A program made the position numbers and the translations under genes. This document shows, piece after piece, positions 9,411-17,737 of a stretch of 55,512 nt of DNA (within the stretch, counting starts at the first letter, position 1; each line of letters begins with the position of its first letter). Source of the DNA: DATILL01 sp035476575 (GTDB lineage: Bacteria > Actinomycetota > Actinomycetes > Mycobacteriales > JACQDL01); contig DATILL010000009.1 in the NCBI GenBank assembly GCA_035476575.1, positions 1-55,512 of the forward strand, written 5' to 3'. A model generated the notes under the pieces. That model was not told the origin of the DNA. It saw only the letters and a list, made by a program, of their open reading frames with translations, and ran no database searches.

Positions 9411-9475
9411 TATCCCAGCGGTTTGTCGGGGGCAGCGGCTAGGGTCGGGCAGGACCGACCAGGCGAGGAGGCCGC

Positions 9476-10981
9476 GTGCCCGACATCGATCCGGCGTTCC
9501 TGGAGCTGCCCCTGCGGCGGCTCGCCGATGCCGCGCTCGGCCGAGCCCGCGAGCTCGGCGCCGAGCACGCCGACTTCCGGCTCGAGCGCATCCGTACCCA
9601 GTCCATCAGCCTGCGCGACTCACTGCTGGAGAACGCGCTCAACGGTGAGGACGTCGGCTTCGCGGTCCGGGTGGTGCACGAGGGCACCTGGGGCTTCGCG
9701 GCCGGTGTCGTGCTGACCGGGGCCGAGGCGGCCCGGGTCGCCGAGCGGGCGGTCGCCGTGGCCAAGGTCAGCGCCGCGGTCAACTCCGAGCGCATCGAGC
9801 TCGCCGACGAGCCGGTGTACGCCGACGTCACCTGGGTGTCGGAGTACGAGGTCAACCCGTTCGACGTGCCGGACGCGGACAAGATCGGGCTGCTCGCCGA
9901 CTGGTCCGACCGGCTGCTCGCCGCGGACGGCGTCGACCACACCGACGCGCTGCTCCGCCAGGTGCTGGAGAACAAGTTCTACGCCGACACCGCCGGCACC
10001 AGCACCACCCAGCAGCGGCTTCGGCTGGCGGCCGCGCTGGAGGCGGTCGCGGTGGACGCCGCGCACGGACGGTTCGAGTCGATGCGCACCTGCGCGCCGC
10101 CGGTCGGCCGCGGCTGGGAGCACCTCACCGGCCCGACCTGGGACTGGGCCGGTGAGCTGGCCCAGCTCCCAGAGTGGCTCGCGGAGAAGACGAAGGCCCC
10201 GTCGGTCGAGCCGGGCCGCTACGACCTCGTCATCGACCCCACCAACCTCTGGCTGACCATCCACGAGTCGATCGGGCACGCCACTGAGCTGGACCGGGCG
10301 CTCGGCTACGAGGCGGCCTACGCCGGCACCTCGTTCGCCACCTTTGACCAGCTCGGCACGCTGCGGTACGGCTCGCCGGTGCTGAACGTGACCGGCGACC
10401 GCACCGTCCCGCACGGCCTGTCCACCATCGGGTACGACGACGAGGGCGTGCGCACCCAGTCATGGGACATCATCCGGGACGGCGTGCTGGTCGGCTACCA
10501 GCTCGACCGGCGGATGGCGAGGCTCAAGCGGCTCGGCCGGTCCAACGGCTGCGCCTTCGCCGACTCCCCCAGCCACATGCCGGTGCAGCGGATGGCCAAC
10601 GTCTCAGTCCAGCCGGCGCCGGATGGGCCGTCCACCGAGGAGCTGATCGCGGGGGTCGACCGCGGTCTCTACGTGGTGGGCGACAAGTCGTGGTCGATCG
10701 ACATGCAGCGGTACAACTTCCAGTTCACCGGCCAGCGGTTCTTCGGGATCCGAGACGGCCAGCTCACCGGCCAGCTCCGCGATGTGGCGTACCAGGCCAC
10801 CACCACCGACTTCTGGGGCGCGCTGGAGGCCGTCGGGGGGCCTGGGACCTGGCTGCTCGGCGGCGCGTTCAACTGTGGCAAGGCGCAGCCGGGTCAGGTC
10901 GCGGCGGTCAGCCACGGCGCGCCGGCCACCCTGTTTCGCGGGGTCAACATCCTCAACACGGTGCAGGAGGGCGGCCAGTGA
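9476..10981 (+). CDS. TldD-like metalloprotease subunit
   Basis: 501 residues of the TldD/PmbA family. The zinc-site motif HESIGH is at about residue 263, matching the HExxxH of catalytic TldD subunits. In the best-studied system, TldD pairs with TldE to form a protease that trims unfolded or ribosomally made peptides through a narrow channel. The start is GTG at 9476 with GAGGAGG just upstream. The next gene, a TldE-type homologue, starts inside its stop codon (GTGA), so the two subunits should be made together. No RiPP precursor lies beside the pair. Confidence 0.92.
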   Translation: MPDIDPAFLELPLRRLADAALGRARELGAEHADFRLERIRTQSISLRDSLLENALNGEDVGFAVRVVHEGTWGFAAGVVLTGAEAARVAERAVAVAKVSAAVNSERIELADEPVYADVTWVSEYEVNPFDVPDADKIGLLADWSDRLLAADGVDHTDALLRQVLENKFYADTAGTSTTQQRLRLAAALEAVAVDAAHGRFESMRTCAPPVGRGWEHLTGPTWDWAGELAQLPEWLAEKTKAPSVEPGRYDLVIDPTNLWLTIHESIGHATELDRALGYEAAYAGTSFATFDQLGTLRYGSPVLNVTGDRTVPHGLSTIGYDDEGVRTQSWDIIRDGVLVGYQLDRRMARLKRLGRSNGCAFADSPSHMPVQRMANVSVQPAPDGPSTEELIAGVDRGLYVVGDKSWSIDMQRYNFQFTGQRFFGIRDGQLTGQLRDVAYQATTTDFWGALEAVGGPGTWLLGGAFNCGKAQPGQVAAVSHGAPATLFRGVNILNTVQEGGQ

Positions 10982-12408
10982 CCGAGCGAGCCGAGCTGAC
11001 CAGCGCGGGCACGAGCGTGACGCCGCAGGAGACGGTGGAGCGGGCGCTGGCGCTGTCCAAGGCCGACGGCTGTGTCGTGCTCGCCACCGACCGGTCTGAG
11101 ACCAACCTGCGCTGGGCCAACAACACCCTGACCACGAACGGCGAGATGCGGTCCCGCCGGGTCGCCGTGATCAGCATGCTCAACGGTTCGACCGGCACGG
11201 CGGCCGGCGTGCTGGAGCGCAGTGCGGTCGCGGCCGAGGACCTTGAGGCGTTGGTCCGGGCAGCCGAGCAGGCCGCGCGGGACGCCGGCCCGGCCGACGA
11301 CGCGATGCCGCTGGTTGAGCCGACCGACGGCCAGCTCGGCTCGGCCGGCTGGACGGATCCGCCGGGTGAGACCTCGGTGGAGGTGTTTGGGTCGTTCGCG
11401 CCCGCGCTTGGCGAGGCGTTCGGGCGGGCCCGCGGCGATGGCCGGCTGCTGTTCGGCTTCGCCGAGCACGTGCTGGAGTCGACATACCTCGGCTCCTCGA
11501 CCGGGCTGCGGCTGCGGCATGACCAGCCGACCGGCCGGGTCGAGCTGAACGCGAAGTCACCCGACTTCACCCGCTCGGTCTGGGCCGGGGTGTCCACCCG
11601 GGACTTCGCCGGTGTCGATGTGGTCGCGCTGGACGCGTCGCTCCGCCGCAGGCTGGAGTGGGAGCAACGGCGGGTCGAGCTGCCGGCCGGCCGGTACGAG
11701 ACGATCCTGCCACCGTCCGCCGTCGCCGACCTGATGATCTACCTGTACTGGACGGCGAACGCCCGCGACGCCGACGAGGGCCGCACCGTCTTCTCCCGCA
11801 AGGGCGGCGGCTCACGGATTGGCGAGAAGCTGGCCGAGCTCCCGCTGACGCTGCGCAGCGATCCGGCCGCGCCGGGGCTCACCTGTGCGCCGTTCCTGAC
11901 GACCACCGTGTCGCATTCGGCCCAGTCGTTCTTCGACAACGGGGTGGCCGTGCCCGCGACTGACTGGATCTCCGACGGCACGCTGACCAACCTGATGCGC
12001 ACCCGGCACTGGGCCACCAAGACCGGCACCGCGCCGGCCTTCCCGGTGGACAACCTGCTGCTTGAGTCGGCCGGCGCGACCGGCGGGCTGGACGACCTGG
12101 TCGCCAGCACCGGTCGCGGGCTGCTGCTGACCTGCCTGTGGTACATCCGCGTCGTCGACCCGCAGACCCTGCTGCTTACCGGCCTGACCCGGGACGGCGT
12201 CTACCTGGTGGAAGGCGGGGAGGTCACCGGGGCGGTCAACAACTTCCGGTTCAACGAGAGCCCGGTGGGCCTGCTCGGCCGGATCGCCGAGGTCGGCCGC
12301 ACCGAGATCACCCTCTGCCGCGAGTGGAACGACTACTTCACCCGTACCGCGATGCCCGCCATCCGGGTGCCCGACTTCAACATGTCCACCGTCAGCCAAG
12401 GCGTGTAG
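10978..12408 (+). CDS. TldE/PmbA-like partner subunit
   Basis: 476 residues related to TldD along the whole length but lacking the HExxxH zinc motif, as expected for the non-catalytic TldE partner. The N-terminal part ('DGCVVLATDRSETNLRWANN') and C-terminal part ('GRIAEVGRTEITLCREWNDY') are typical of the family. Translation begins at GTG 10978, overlapping the TldD stop by four bases; the longer reading frame upstream overlaps the first gene and is ignored. Heterodimerisation with the previous product is established for the family and inferred here. Confidence 0.88.
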   Translation: MTERAELTSAGTSVTPQETVERALALSKADGCVVLATDRSETNLRWANNTLTTNGEMRSRRVAVISMLNGSTGTAAGVLERSAVAAEDLEALVRAAEQAARDAGPADDAMPLVEPTDGQLGSAGWTDPPGETSVEVFGSFAPALGEAFGRARGDGRLLFGFAEHVLESTYLGSSTGLRLRHDQPTGRVELNAKSPDFTRSVWAGVSTRDFAGVDVVALDASLRRRLEWEQRRVELPAGRYETILPPSAVADLMIYLYWTANARDADEGRTVFSRKGGGSRIGEKLAELPLTLRSDPAAPGLTCAPFLTTTVSHSAQSFFDNGVAVPATDWISDGTLTNLMRTRHWATKTGTAPAFPVDNLLLESAGATGGLDDLVASTGRGLLLTCLWYIRVVDPQTLLLTGLTRDGVYLVEGGEVTGAVNNFRFNESPVGLLGRIAEVGRTEITLCREWNDYFTRTAMPAIRVPDFNMSTVSQGV

Positions 12409-12430
12409 ATAGTGGGCCGCAAAGGTGTCA

Positions 12431-12451
12431 CGTAGTACAAATCCGTAGTAC
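12431..12451 (+). promoter_or_regulatory. Candidate toxin-antitoxin operator (repeated CGTAGTAC)
   Basis: CGTAGTAC occurs at 12431-12438 and 12444-12451, a 13-base period, just before the antitoxin start at 12462. The second copy is also placed where a -10 box would fall. Antitoxins of VapB/Phd type usually repress their own promoter by binding such repeats. The repeat is seen; the function is inferred. Confidence 0.45.
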
Positions 12452-12461
12452 GGTGGTCGCC

Positions 12462-12734
12462 ATGACCGAGGTACCAGTCCGCGTTCTCAACCACGACACC
12501 GCAGGCGTCTTGGCCCGGGTCAAGCGCGGCGAGGAGATCGAGATCACCGAACGCGGGGTCGTGATCGCACGCATCGTCCCATGCGCTCCGCATCCGCTTG
12601 CCGACCTCGTCGCTGCGGGGAAGCTCCGGCTGCCCACGGTCAATGGGCCGATACCCAGGCCGCACGGTCCAGTCCGGACTGACAATGAAGCGGGTGAGCT
12701 CGTCCGCGAGATGCGGGACGAGGAACGTTACTAA
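12462..12734 (+). CDS. Phd/YefM-type antitoxin
   Basis: 90 residues. The N-terminal half ('VRVLNHDTAGVLARVKRGEE' region, then 'IEITERGVVIARIVP') is the Phd/YefM fold that dimerises and binds DNA. The C-terminal tail, acidic and basic ('RTDNEAGELVREMRDEERY'), is the kind of disordered segment that wraps and blocks a PIN toxin. Its TAA overlaps the toxin ATG by one base (TAATG), so translation is coupled. ATG 12462 is preferred to the longer open frame, which overlaps the PmbA-type gene in another frame. Paired with a PIN toxin it forms a VapBC-type module. Confidence 0.88.
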   Translation: MTEVPVRVLNHDTAGVLARVKRGEEIEITERGVVIARIVPCAPHPLADLVAAGKLRLPTVNGPIPRPHGPVRTDNEAGELVREMRDEERY

Positions 12735-13132
12735 TGATCTATCTGGACACGGCAGCCCTGGTCAAGCTCGTTCGCCGGGAGCCCGAAAGTGATGAGCTGG
12801 CGGGCTGGTTGGCTGATCACAGCGAGACCATCGGGGTCACCTCGGTGGTGTCGGAGGTCGAGGTGCCGCGTGCCTTGCGCCGCAGTGAGCCGGCGTTGCT
12901 TCGCGCGGTACCGGCCGTGCTGGAGCGGGTCGCGCTCTATGCGATCGACGATCTGGTCCGCGCCACGGCTGCGGCCTACCCCGACCCGAACCTGCGGTCG
13001 CTGGACGCCATCCACCTGGCCACGGCACAGGCGGTCTTCGGCGACCAGCTCACCGCGTTTGTCACCTACGACAAGCGTCTGCTGACCTCGGCTGCGGCGC
13101 TTGGGCTGCCGGTCGCGCATCCGGGGCTGTGA
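12734..13132 (+). CDS. PIN-domain ribonuclease toxin (VapC family)
   Basis: 132 residues, the usual VapC length. The acidic metal-binding residues of a PIN nuclease are visible: D5 ('YLDTAALVK'), E43 ('SEVEV'), D91 ('SLDAIHLA') and D113 ('TYDKRL'). Such toxins cut tRNA or rRNA when the antitoxin is lost. The ATG overlaps the antitoxin stop. All four acidic residues are present, so I see no sign that the toxin is inactive. The RNA target is unknown. Confidence 0.9.
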   Translation: MIYLDTAALVKLVRREPESDELAGWLADHSETIGVTSVVSEVEVPRALRRSEPALLRAVPAVLERVALYAIDDLVRATAAAYPDPNLRSLDAIHLATAQAVFGDQLTAFVTYDKRLLTSAAALGLPVAHPGL

Positions 13133-13235
13133 TGGTCGGTCCACCTTCCTGACGTGGGGACGGTGCGGCTAGGCGGCGGGAGGTGCATCGGCGCGCCGGG
13201 GCATGAGCGAGCCGATGACCGCTCGACGGTTCGGG

Positions 13236-13673
13236 CTAGCGCTGGATTTGGATGGTGGCGCTGCTCTGCTCGTTGGCGCAGAAGCTCAGGCAGCCGAAGA
13301 TGAACCCCGTGGCGAACGCGGTGCCGCTGGCGAAGGGCACGCCGGAGGCCGGCACGCTGAGCAGGATCCGCTGATGCCCGCCTGTGCAGGCCACCTGCGC
13401 GTCCCCACTGCCACTGGCGATCTTCTTGCCCACCCGCTGGTTCACCTGGACGTTGACAAAGGTGTTGTTCGAGTTGCAGGTGATGTTGACCGGGACCTCG
13501 ATAGCCGCTCCCCTGGCGATCAACGTGGCCGGCGACTGGACGGCGATGTCGAGAAAGAGCCCTCCGGAAAAGAAGGCGACCGCGGGCGAGCTGGGCGTCA
13601 GCACCGCCACCGCCCCACCAGTCGCCAGGGCCAGGGCAATGCTGGCGGCCTTCGTCCAACTGGCATGTTTCAT
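13236..13673 (-). CDS. Small secreted protein, coupled to a ligase gene
   Basis: 145 residues with a clear Sec signal peptide: basic start 'MKHASWTK', hydrophobic core 'SIALALATGGAVAVL' and an Ala-X-Ala site ('PAVA') near residue 33. The mature part is about 110 residues, beta-strand-like, with four cysteines (two in 'GCLSFC') that could form disulfides, and two Asn-X-Ser/Thr sequons (NIT and NNT). I do not recognise the family. The ATG overlaps the stop of the upstream O-antigen-ligase-like gene (ATGA) and has GGGAGG before it, so the two are co-translated. It could be a surface protein that is the ligase's substrate or partner; this is inference. Confidence 0.8.
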   Translation of the reverse strand: MKHASWTKAASIALALATGGAVAVLTPSSPAVAFFSGGLFLDIAVQSPATLIARGAAIEVPVNITCNSNNTFVNVQVNQRVGKKIASGSGDAQVACTGGHQRILLSVPASGVPFASGTAFATGFIFGCLSFCANEQSSATIQIQR

Positions 13674-15088
13674 GATGGATCCCTCCCTGTTGGAACTGCG
13701 GACAGATGTAGCCTGGCCGGCTCGTCCGACCTGGCCAAACCGACCAGCCCCGCTGCCATCAGCGGGATGGCCGGCAGATGCCACACAAAGTCGAGCCCCG
13801 CGTGCACCGCGAGCGCCGCGGCGCCGGCCAGCACACCGGCCCCTACCGCCCCGGCACCCGTCCGGGCCCGGACAAGCGAACGAAACACGCCGAGCAGGAC
13901 GGCGAGCAGCAGGACAGCGCCGACGATGCCCAGCTCGATGAGCACCTGGAGGTACTCGTTGTGGGCGTACCGGAAGACGCTCACGCCGCCCGACGGCCGG
14001 GACCAGGTCAGGTCGGTGAGGCCCGGTCCGGTGCCGGTCACCAGATGGCTGGCCGACGCACGTAACGCCGCCCGGAAGACGTCGACCCGCTCGGGCGAGC
14101 CAAGAGTGAGGCGGGTGTCGCTGAGGAGGAGAACAGCCCGGTGCATCCCGGTCGAACCCACGAGAAGCACCGCCGTCCCGCCGAGCACGATCCCCGTGAA
14201 CCCCAACCGCATACATGGCCGGACAGCCGGCAGCGCCGCCCCGAGCGCGAGCCCGACGACCAGCGCGACCGCGGCCAGCACCGGCTGCGGCGGAGTCGAC
14301 GCGGGTATCGACGGCACCAGCCCGGCCGTGGCGACCACCGCGCCGAGCAGTGGTGCCCGACCGACCTGCCAGACCGCGCGCAGGCCAACGGTCGCGGCAA
14401 GGACGGCCACCCCAACAGCGAACCCGAGCAGCCCGGCCCGGCTCAGCGTGCCGGCCAGGCCGGTGAGCAGCGCGGTCGCGGCCAGCCCGAGCGGCACCGA
14501 CCTGGGCCGTTCGGTGAGCAGCGCAAGACACAGCAGCACGAGCACAGCGAGCACGGCGGCGGTGGCGTTCGGGTAGGTCAGCGTCGACGACGCGCGCCAC
14601 AGGCCCTGCCCCAGCCACGCCCAGCTCTCCCGATGCAGGATCACCCCGAGCCAGCCCAGGCCGGCGACCGCCGTTCCCAGCAGGATCAACCCGGCCAGCA
14701 CCGACTCCCGGGAGGCGGCCGGCAGCCGCCGGGAGCTGAAGACCACCGCGAGCACGCCGGCCAGCAGCACGGCGTACCCCGCGCCGTACCCGGGGGTGCC
14801 GTGCAGGACGCCGTCGAGCAACGCCCAGCCGGCGAGCCCGACGACCGGCACGGCGAAGGCCAGGTCGACGTCGGCCCGGGCCAACGGACGGCTGGTCAGC
14901 GCGGCCAGGACCACCCCGACGAGGAGCAGGCCGAGGTACCACCGGACGCGCGGGTAGTAGCCGCCCTGTGCCAGCATCCCCACGCTGAACACAGCCAGCA
15001 GCAACGGTGCCGCTGCGCTGGTCACCGTGGCGCTGATCACCGCTGCACTTATACCGCGGTCCCCCCGCTCGCGGCTGATGTTGGTCAC
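13670..15088 (-). CDS. O-antigen ligase/polymerase-like membrane protein (Wzy_C)
   Basis: 472 residues with about a dozen hydrophobic segments. The family-typical motif 'AHNEYLQVLIELGIVG' near residue 373 precedes the last membrane helices, as in O-antigen ligases and O-oligosaccharyltransferases that transfer lipid-linked glycans in or outside the membrane. GTG 15088 is chosen because AGGAGGGG lies immediately before it; the open frame beyond it to 15310 has no ribosome site. It is coupled by ATGA to a small secreted protein gene and is well away from the main glycan cluster, so its acceptor may be that protein rather than a lipid or a long polysaccharide. Confidence 0.85.
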   Translation of the reverse strand: MTNISRERGDRGISAAVISATVTSAAAPLLLAVFSVGMLAQGGYYPRVRWYLGLLLVGVVLAALTSRPLARADVDLAFAVPVVGLAGWALLDGVLHGTPGYGAGYAVLLAGVLAVVFSSRRLPAASRESVLAGLILLGTAVAGLGWLGVILHRESWAWLGQGLWRASSTLTYPNATAAVLAVLVLLCLALLTERPRSVPLGLAATALLTGLAGTLSRAGLLGFAVGVAVLAATVGLRAVWQVGRAPLLGAVVATAGLVPSIPASTPPQPVLAAVALVVGLALGAALPAVRPCMRLGFTGIVLGGTAVLLVGSTGMHRAVLLLSDTRLTLGSPERVDVFRAALRASASHLVTGTGPGLTDLTWSRPSGGVSVFRYAHNEYLQVLIELGIVGAVLLLAVLLGVFRSLVRARTGAGAVGAGVLAGAAALAVHAGLDFVWHLPAIPLMAAGLVGLARSDEPARLHLSAVPTGRDPS

Positions 15089-15388
15089 GAGCCCCTCCTG
15101 GCCGATGACACCGCCCCGAAATTTCCGGTGCCACCCTGAGAAGATGCCTGATACACCGGATGAGACGCAAGAAAGAACCAGAATTCCGTCATGGAGGCAC
15201 CGAGCCACCGCGAGGCGGGATGAAGCGGACATCCTGCCTGTCGGCTGTGAGGCAGCTCGCACCTGTTCCTGCTGCATCCTTCCTGCATCGGCGATATTCT
15301 TCAAGAACATCCCCGTCGCAGCACCATTGTGGCTGAACTATTTTCTGGACGATGGGTGTCTGGCCGGATATCGAAGGAGTTGCGTGCG
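15089..15388. other. Divergent intergenic region before pckG
   Basis: These 300 bases separate divergent starts. The ligase-side ribosome site (AGGAGG on the minus strand) lies at 15092-15097, and GAAGGAG for pckG at 15373-15379. The stretch from about 15290 to 15350 is clearly less GC-rich than its surroundings and is the likely place for promoters, but I could not fix a -35/-10 pair. No gene is supported here. Confidence 0.5.
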
Positions 15389-17221
15389 ATGACCGCTCCG
15401 ACGATCGTTGGAACGGAAAGCCCGCCGACGACCAACGACAGGCTGGTGTCCTGGGTGCGGGAGATCGCCGCGCTCACCCAGCCGGACCGGGTTGAATGGT
15501 GCGACGGCTCCACCGAGGAGTGGGATCGGATCACCCAGCAGCTCGTCGAGGCCGGCACCTTCACCCGGCTCAACCCGGAGCACAAGCCGAACTCGTTCTG
15601 GTGTACCTCTGACCCCTCCGACGTGGCCCGGGTCGAGGACCGTACGTTCGTCTGCTCGGTCGACCCCAGCGATGCCGGCCCGACCAACAACTGGATGGAC
15701 CCGGCCGACATGAAGGCCGTCATGACCGAGCTCTACCGGGGCTCGATGCGCGGCCGGACCATGTACGTCATCCCGTTCTGCATGGGCCCCCTCACCGCCG
15801 AGCGCCCGAAGCTGGGCGTGGAGATCACCGACTCGCCGTACGTCGTGGTGTCCATGCGGATCATGACCCGGATGGGCAGCGGGGCGCTGGCCCGCATCGA
15901 CGAGATCGGCGAGTTCGTCGAGGGCCTGCACTCGGTCGGCGCGCCGCTGGAGCGCGGTCAGGACGACGTCACGTGGCCATGCGGCAACGTCAAGTACATC
16001 AGCCATTTCCCACAGGACCGGGCGATCTGGAGCTTCGGCTCGGGCTACGGCGGGAACGCGCTGCTCGGCAAGAAGTGCTACTCGCTGCGGATCGCCAGCG
16101 CGATCGCCCGCGACGAGGGCTGGCTGGCCGAGCACATGCTGATCCTGAAGCTGGTCAGCCCGCAGGGAAGGGTCCACTACATCGCGGGGGCGTTCCCGTC
16201 GGGATGCGGCAAGACCAACCTGGCCATGCTAGAGCCGACCCTGCCGGGCTGGCGGGCACAGATCATCGGTGACGACATCGCCTGGATGCGGTTCGGGCCG
16301 GACGGCAGGCTGTACGCCGTGAACCCGGAGTACGGCTTCTTCGGGGTGGCGCCGGGCACCGGGTACCACACCAACAAGAACGCGATGCGCACCGTCGAGC
16401 GGGGTAACTCGATCTTCACCAACGTCGCGCTGACCGACGACGGCGACGTGTGGTGGGAGGGCATGACCAGGCAGCCGCCGACCCATCTCACCTCGTGGCT
16501 GCGCACGGGCTGGACGCCGGACTCGGCCGAGCCGTCCGCGCACCCGAACTCCCGGTTCTGCACGCCGGCCGGGCAGTGCCCGACCATCGCGCCGGAGTGG
16601 GAGGATCCGCGCGGCGTGCCGATCTCGGCGATCCTGTTCGGCGGCCGGCGCCGCGACACCGTGCCGCTGGTCACCGAGGCTCGTGACTGGCAACACGGCG
16701 TGTTCATGGGCGCCACGCTGTCGTCGGAGACCACGGCGGCGGCGGCCGGCGCGGTCGGCGTGGTGCGGCGCGACCCGATGGCGATGCTGCCGTTCATCGG
16801 CTACCACGTCGGCGACTACCTCAGGCACTGGCTGATGGTCGGCAAGCAGGCCGACGCGAGCAAGCTGCCCCGGATCTACTACGTGAACTGGTTCCGCCGC
16901 GGCGCTGACGGCCATTTCCTGTGGCCCGGCTACGGCGAGAACAGCCGGGTGCTCAAGTGGGCGGTCGAGCGGATCGAGGGCCGGGCGGCGGCCCGGGAGA
17001 CAGCGATCGGGCGGGTGCCGGCCGCGGGCGCGCTGGATGTTGAGGGCTTGGACGTGCCCGCTGACGACCTCACCGCGGCGACGGCGGTGCACCGGGCCGA
17101 GTGGCAGGCCGAGGTGCCGTTGATCCAGGAATGGTTCGACCGGATCGGCGAGAAGCTGCCGACCGGGCTGCGGGACGAGCTGGAGCTCCTGAAGCGCCGC
17201 CTGGAGCCCGACGCCAGGTAG
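15389..17221 (+). CDS. pckG: Phosphoenolpyruvate carboxykinase (GTP)
   Basis: 610 residues, full length for the GTP-dependent family. It converts oxaloacetate and GTP to phosphoenolpyruvate, CO2 and GDP, the entry to gluconeogenesis. Key elements are the kinase-1a loop 'SGCGKTNLAML' near residue 270 with its reactive cysteine, the kinase-2 motif 'GDDIAWM', the 'NPEYGFFGVAPGT' segment, and the C-terminal 'NWFRRGADG' region. The start is ATG 15389 with GAAGGAG ten bases before. It is monocistronic as far as can be seen. Confidence 0.97.
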   Translation: MTAPTIVGTESPPTTNDRLVSWVREIAALTQPDRVEWCDGSTEEWDRITQQLVEAGTFTRLNPEHKPNSFWCTSDPSDVARVEDRTFVCSVDPSDAGPTNNWMDPADMKAVMTELYRGSMRGRTMYVIPFCMGPLTAERPKLGVEITDSPYVVVSMRIMTRMGSGALARIDEIGEFVEGLHSVGAPLERGQDDVTWPCGNVKYISHFPQDRAIWSFGSGYGGNALLGKKCYSLRIASAIARDEGWLAEHMLILKLVSPQGRVHYIAGAFPSGCGKTNLAMLEPTLPGWRAQIIGDDIAWMRFGPDGRLYAVNPEYGFFGVAPGTGYHTNKNAMRTVERGNSIFTNVALTDDGDVWWEGMTRQPPTHLTSWLRTGWTPDSAEPSAHPNSRFCTPAGQCPTIAPEWEDPRGVPISAILFGGRRRDTVPLVTEARDWQHGVFMGATLSSETTAAAAGAVGVVRRDPMAMLPFIGYHVGDYLRHWLMVGKQADASKLPRIYYVNWFRRGADGHFLWPGYGENSRVLKWAVERIEGRAAARETAIGRVPAAGALDVEGLDVPADDLTAATAVHRAEWQAEVPLIQEWFDRIGEKLPTGLRDELELLKRRLEPDAR

Positions 17222-17340
17222 CCCACCGAACCTGCGACACGTGAGCTGGCAACGCCATCAACCGGGCGCGCGCGGAGCGGCACGGGAAAGACGGTAACGT
17301 CCACCCGCATCTTGCCCTATCCGCTCAGTCAGGAGAGATC

Positions 17341-17658
17341 GTGCGTCCCACCCCGTTACGCCGGTTCGCTGCCGGTGCCGTCGTTGCGGCGATCACCGCG
17401 TTGACCGCAGCCTGCGGTGCCAGCGCCCCCAGCCGGGATGAGCTGAAGACCAAGCTGAAGGCCGAGTCGTCCTTCAGTGGTGCGTCGGACAAGGTCGTCG
17501 ACTGCGTCGCCGGTGTGCTGCTGAAGTACGGCAAGGCTGGCGACCTGCGTGACTACGTCAACGGCAAGAAGAACCTCGACGCTGTCCGCGGCCCGGCCGA
17601 CAAGGTCGACGACGTGACCAAGGAAGCGACGGCCTGCGCCGTCAACGCCAGCAAGTAG
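17341..17658 (+). CDS. Small lipoprotein of unknown function
   Basis: 105 residues. A lipoprotein signal peptide is clear: basic 'MRPTPLRRF', hydrophobic 'AAGAVVAAITA' and lipobox LTAAC with the lipidated cysteine at residue 25. The mature part is small, charged and helical, with two further cysteines ('VDCVAGVL' and 'TACAVN') that could pair. I do not recognise a domain. A ribosome site AGGAGAG lies just upstream of the GTG at 17341. It is convergent with the purine nucleoside phosphorylase gene, with a strong hairpin between them. Confidence 0.8.
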   Translation: MRPTPLRRFAAGAVVAAITALTAACGASAPSRDELKTKLKAESSFSGASDKVVDCVAGVLLKYGKAGDLRDYVNGKKNLDAVRGPADKVDDVTKEATACAVNASK

Positions 17659-17691
17659 CACACCAGCAACCAGGACAACACCAGCAACCTA

Positions 17692-17731
17692 CGACGGCGG
17701 GCGCCTGGGCCAGACCGGCGCCCGCTGCCGG
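17692..17731. terminator. Bidirectional hairpin terminator
   Basis: GCGGGCGCC at 17697-17705 pairs perfectly with GGCGCCCGC at 17717-17725, and the flanks extend the stem with a bulge. It lies between two converging genes (lipoprotein and nucleoside phosphorylase), the expected place for a two-way terminator. There is no U-tract, as is common in high-GC actinomycetes. Confidence 0.65.
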
Positions 17732-17737
17732 CTTACG

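Noticed and set aside
13203..14576. Long plus-strand frame opposite the secreted-protein and ligase genes
   Set aside because: No recognisable domain, biased composition, and the minus strand holds a signal peptide and a membrane protein with a family motif.
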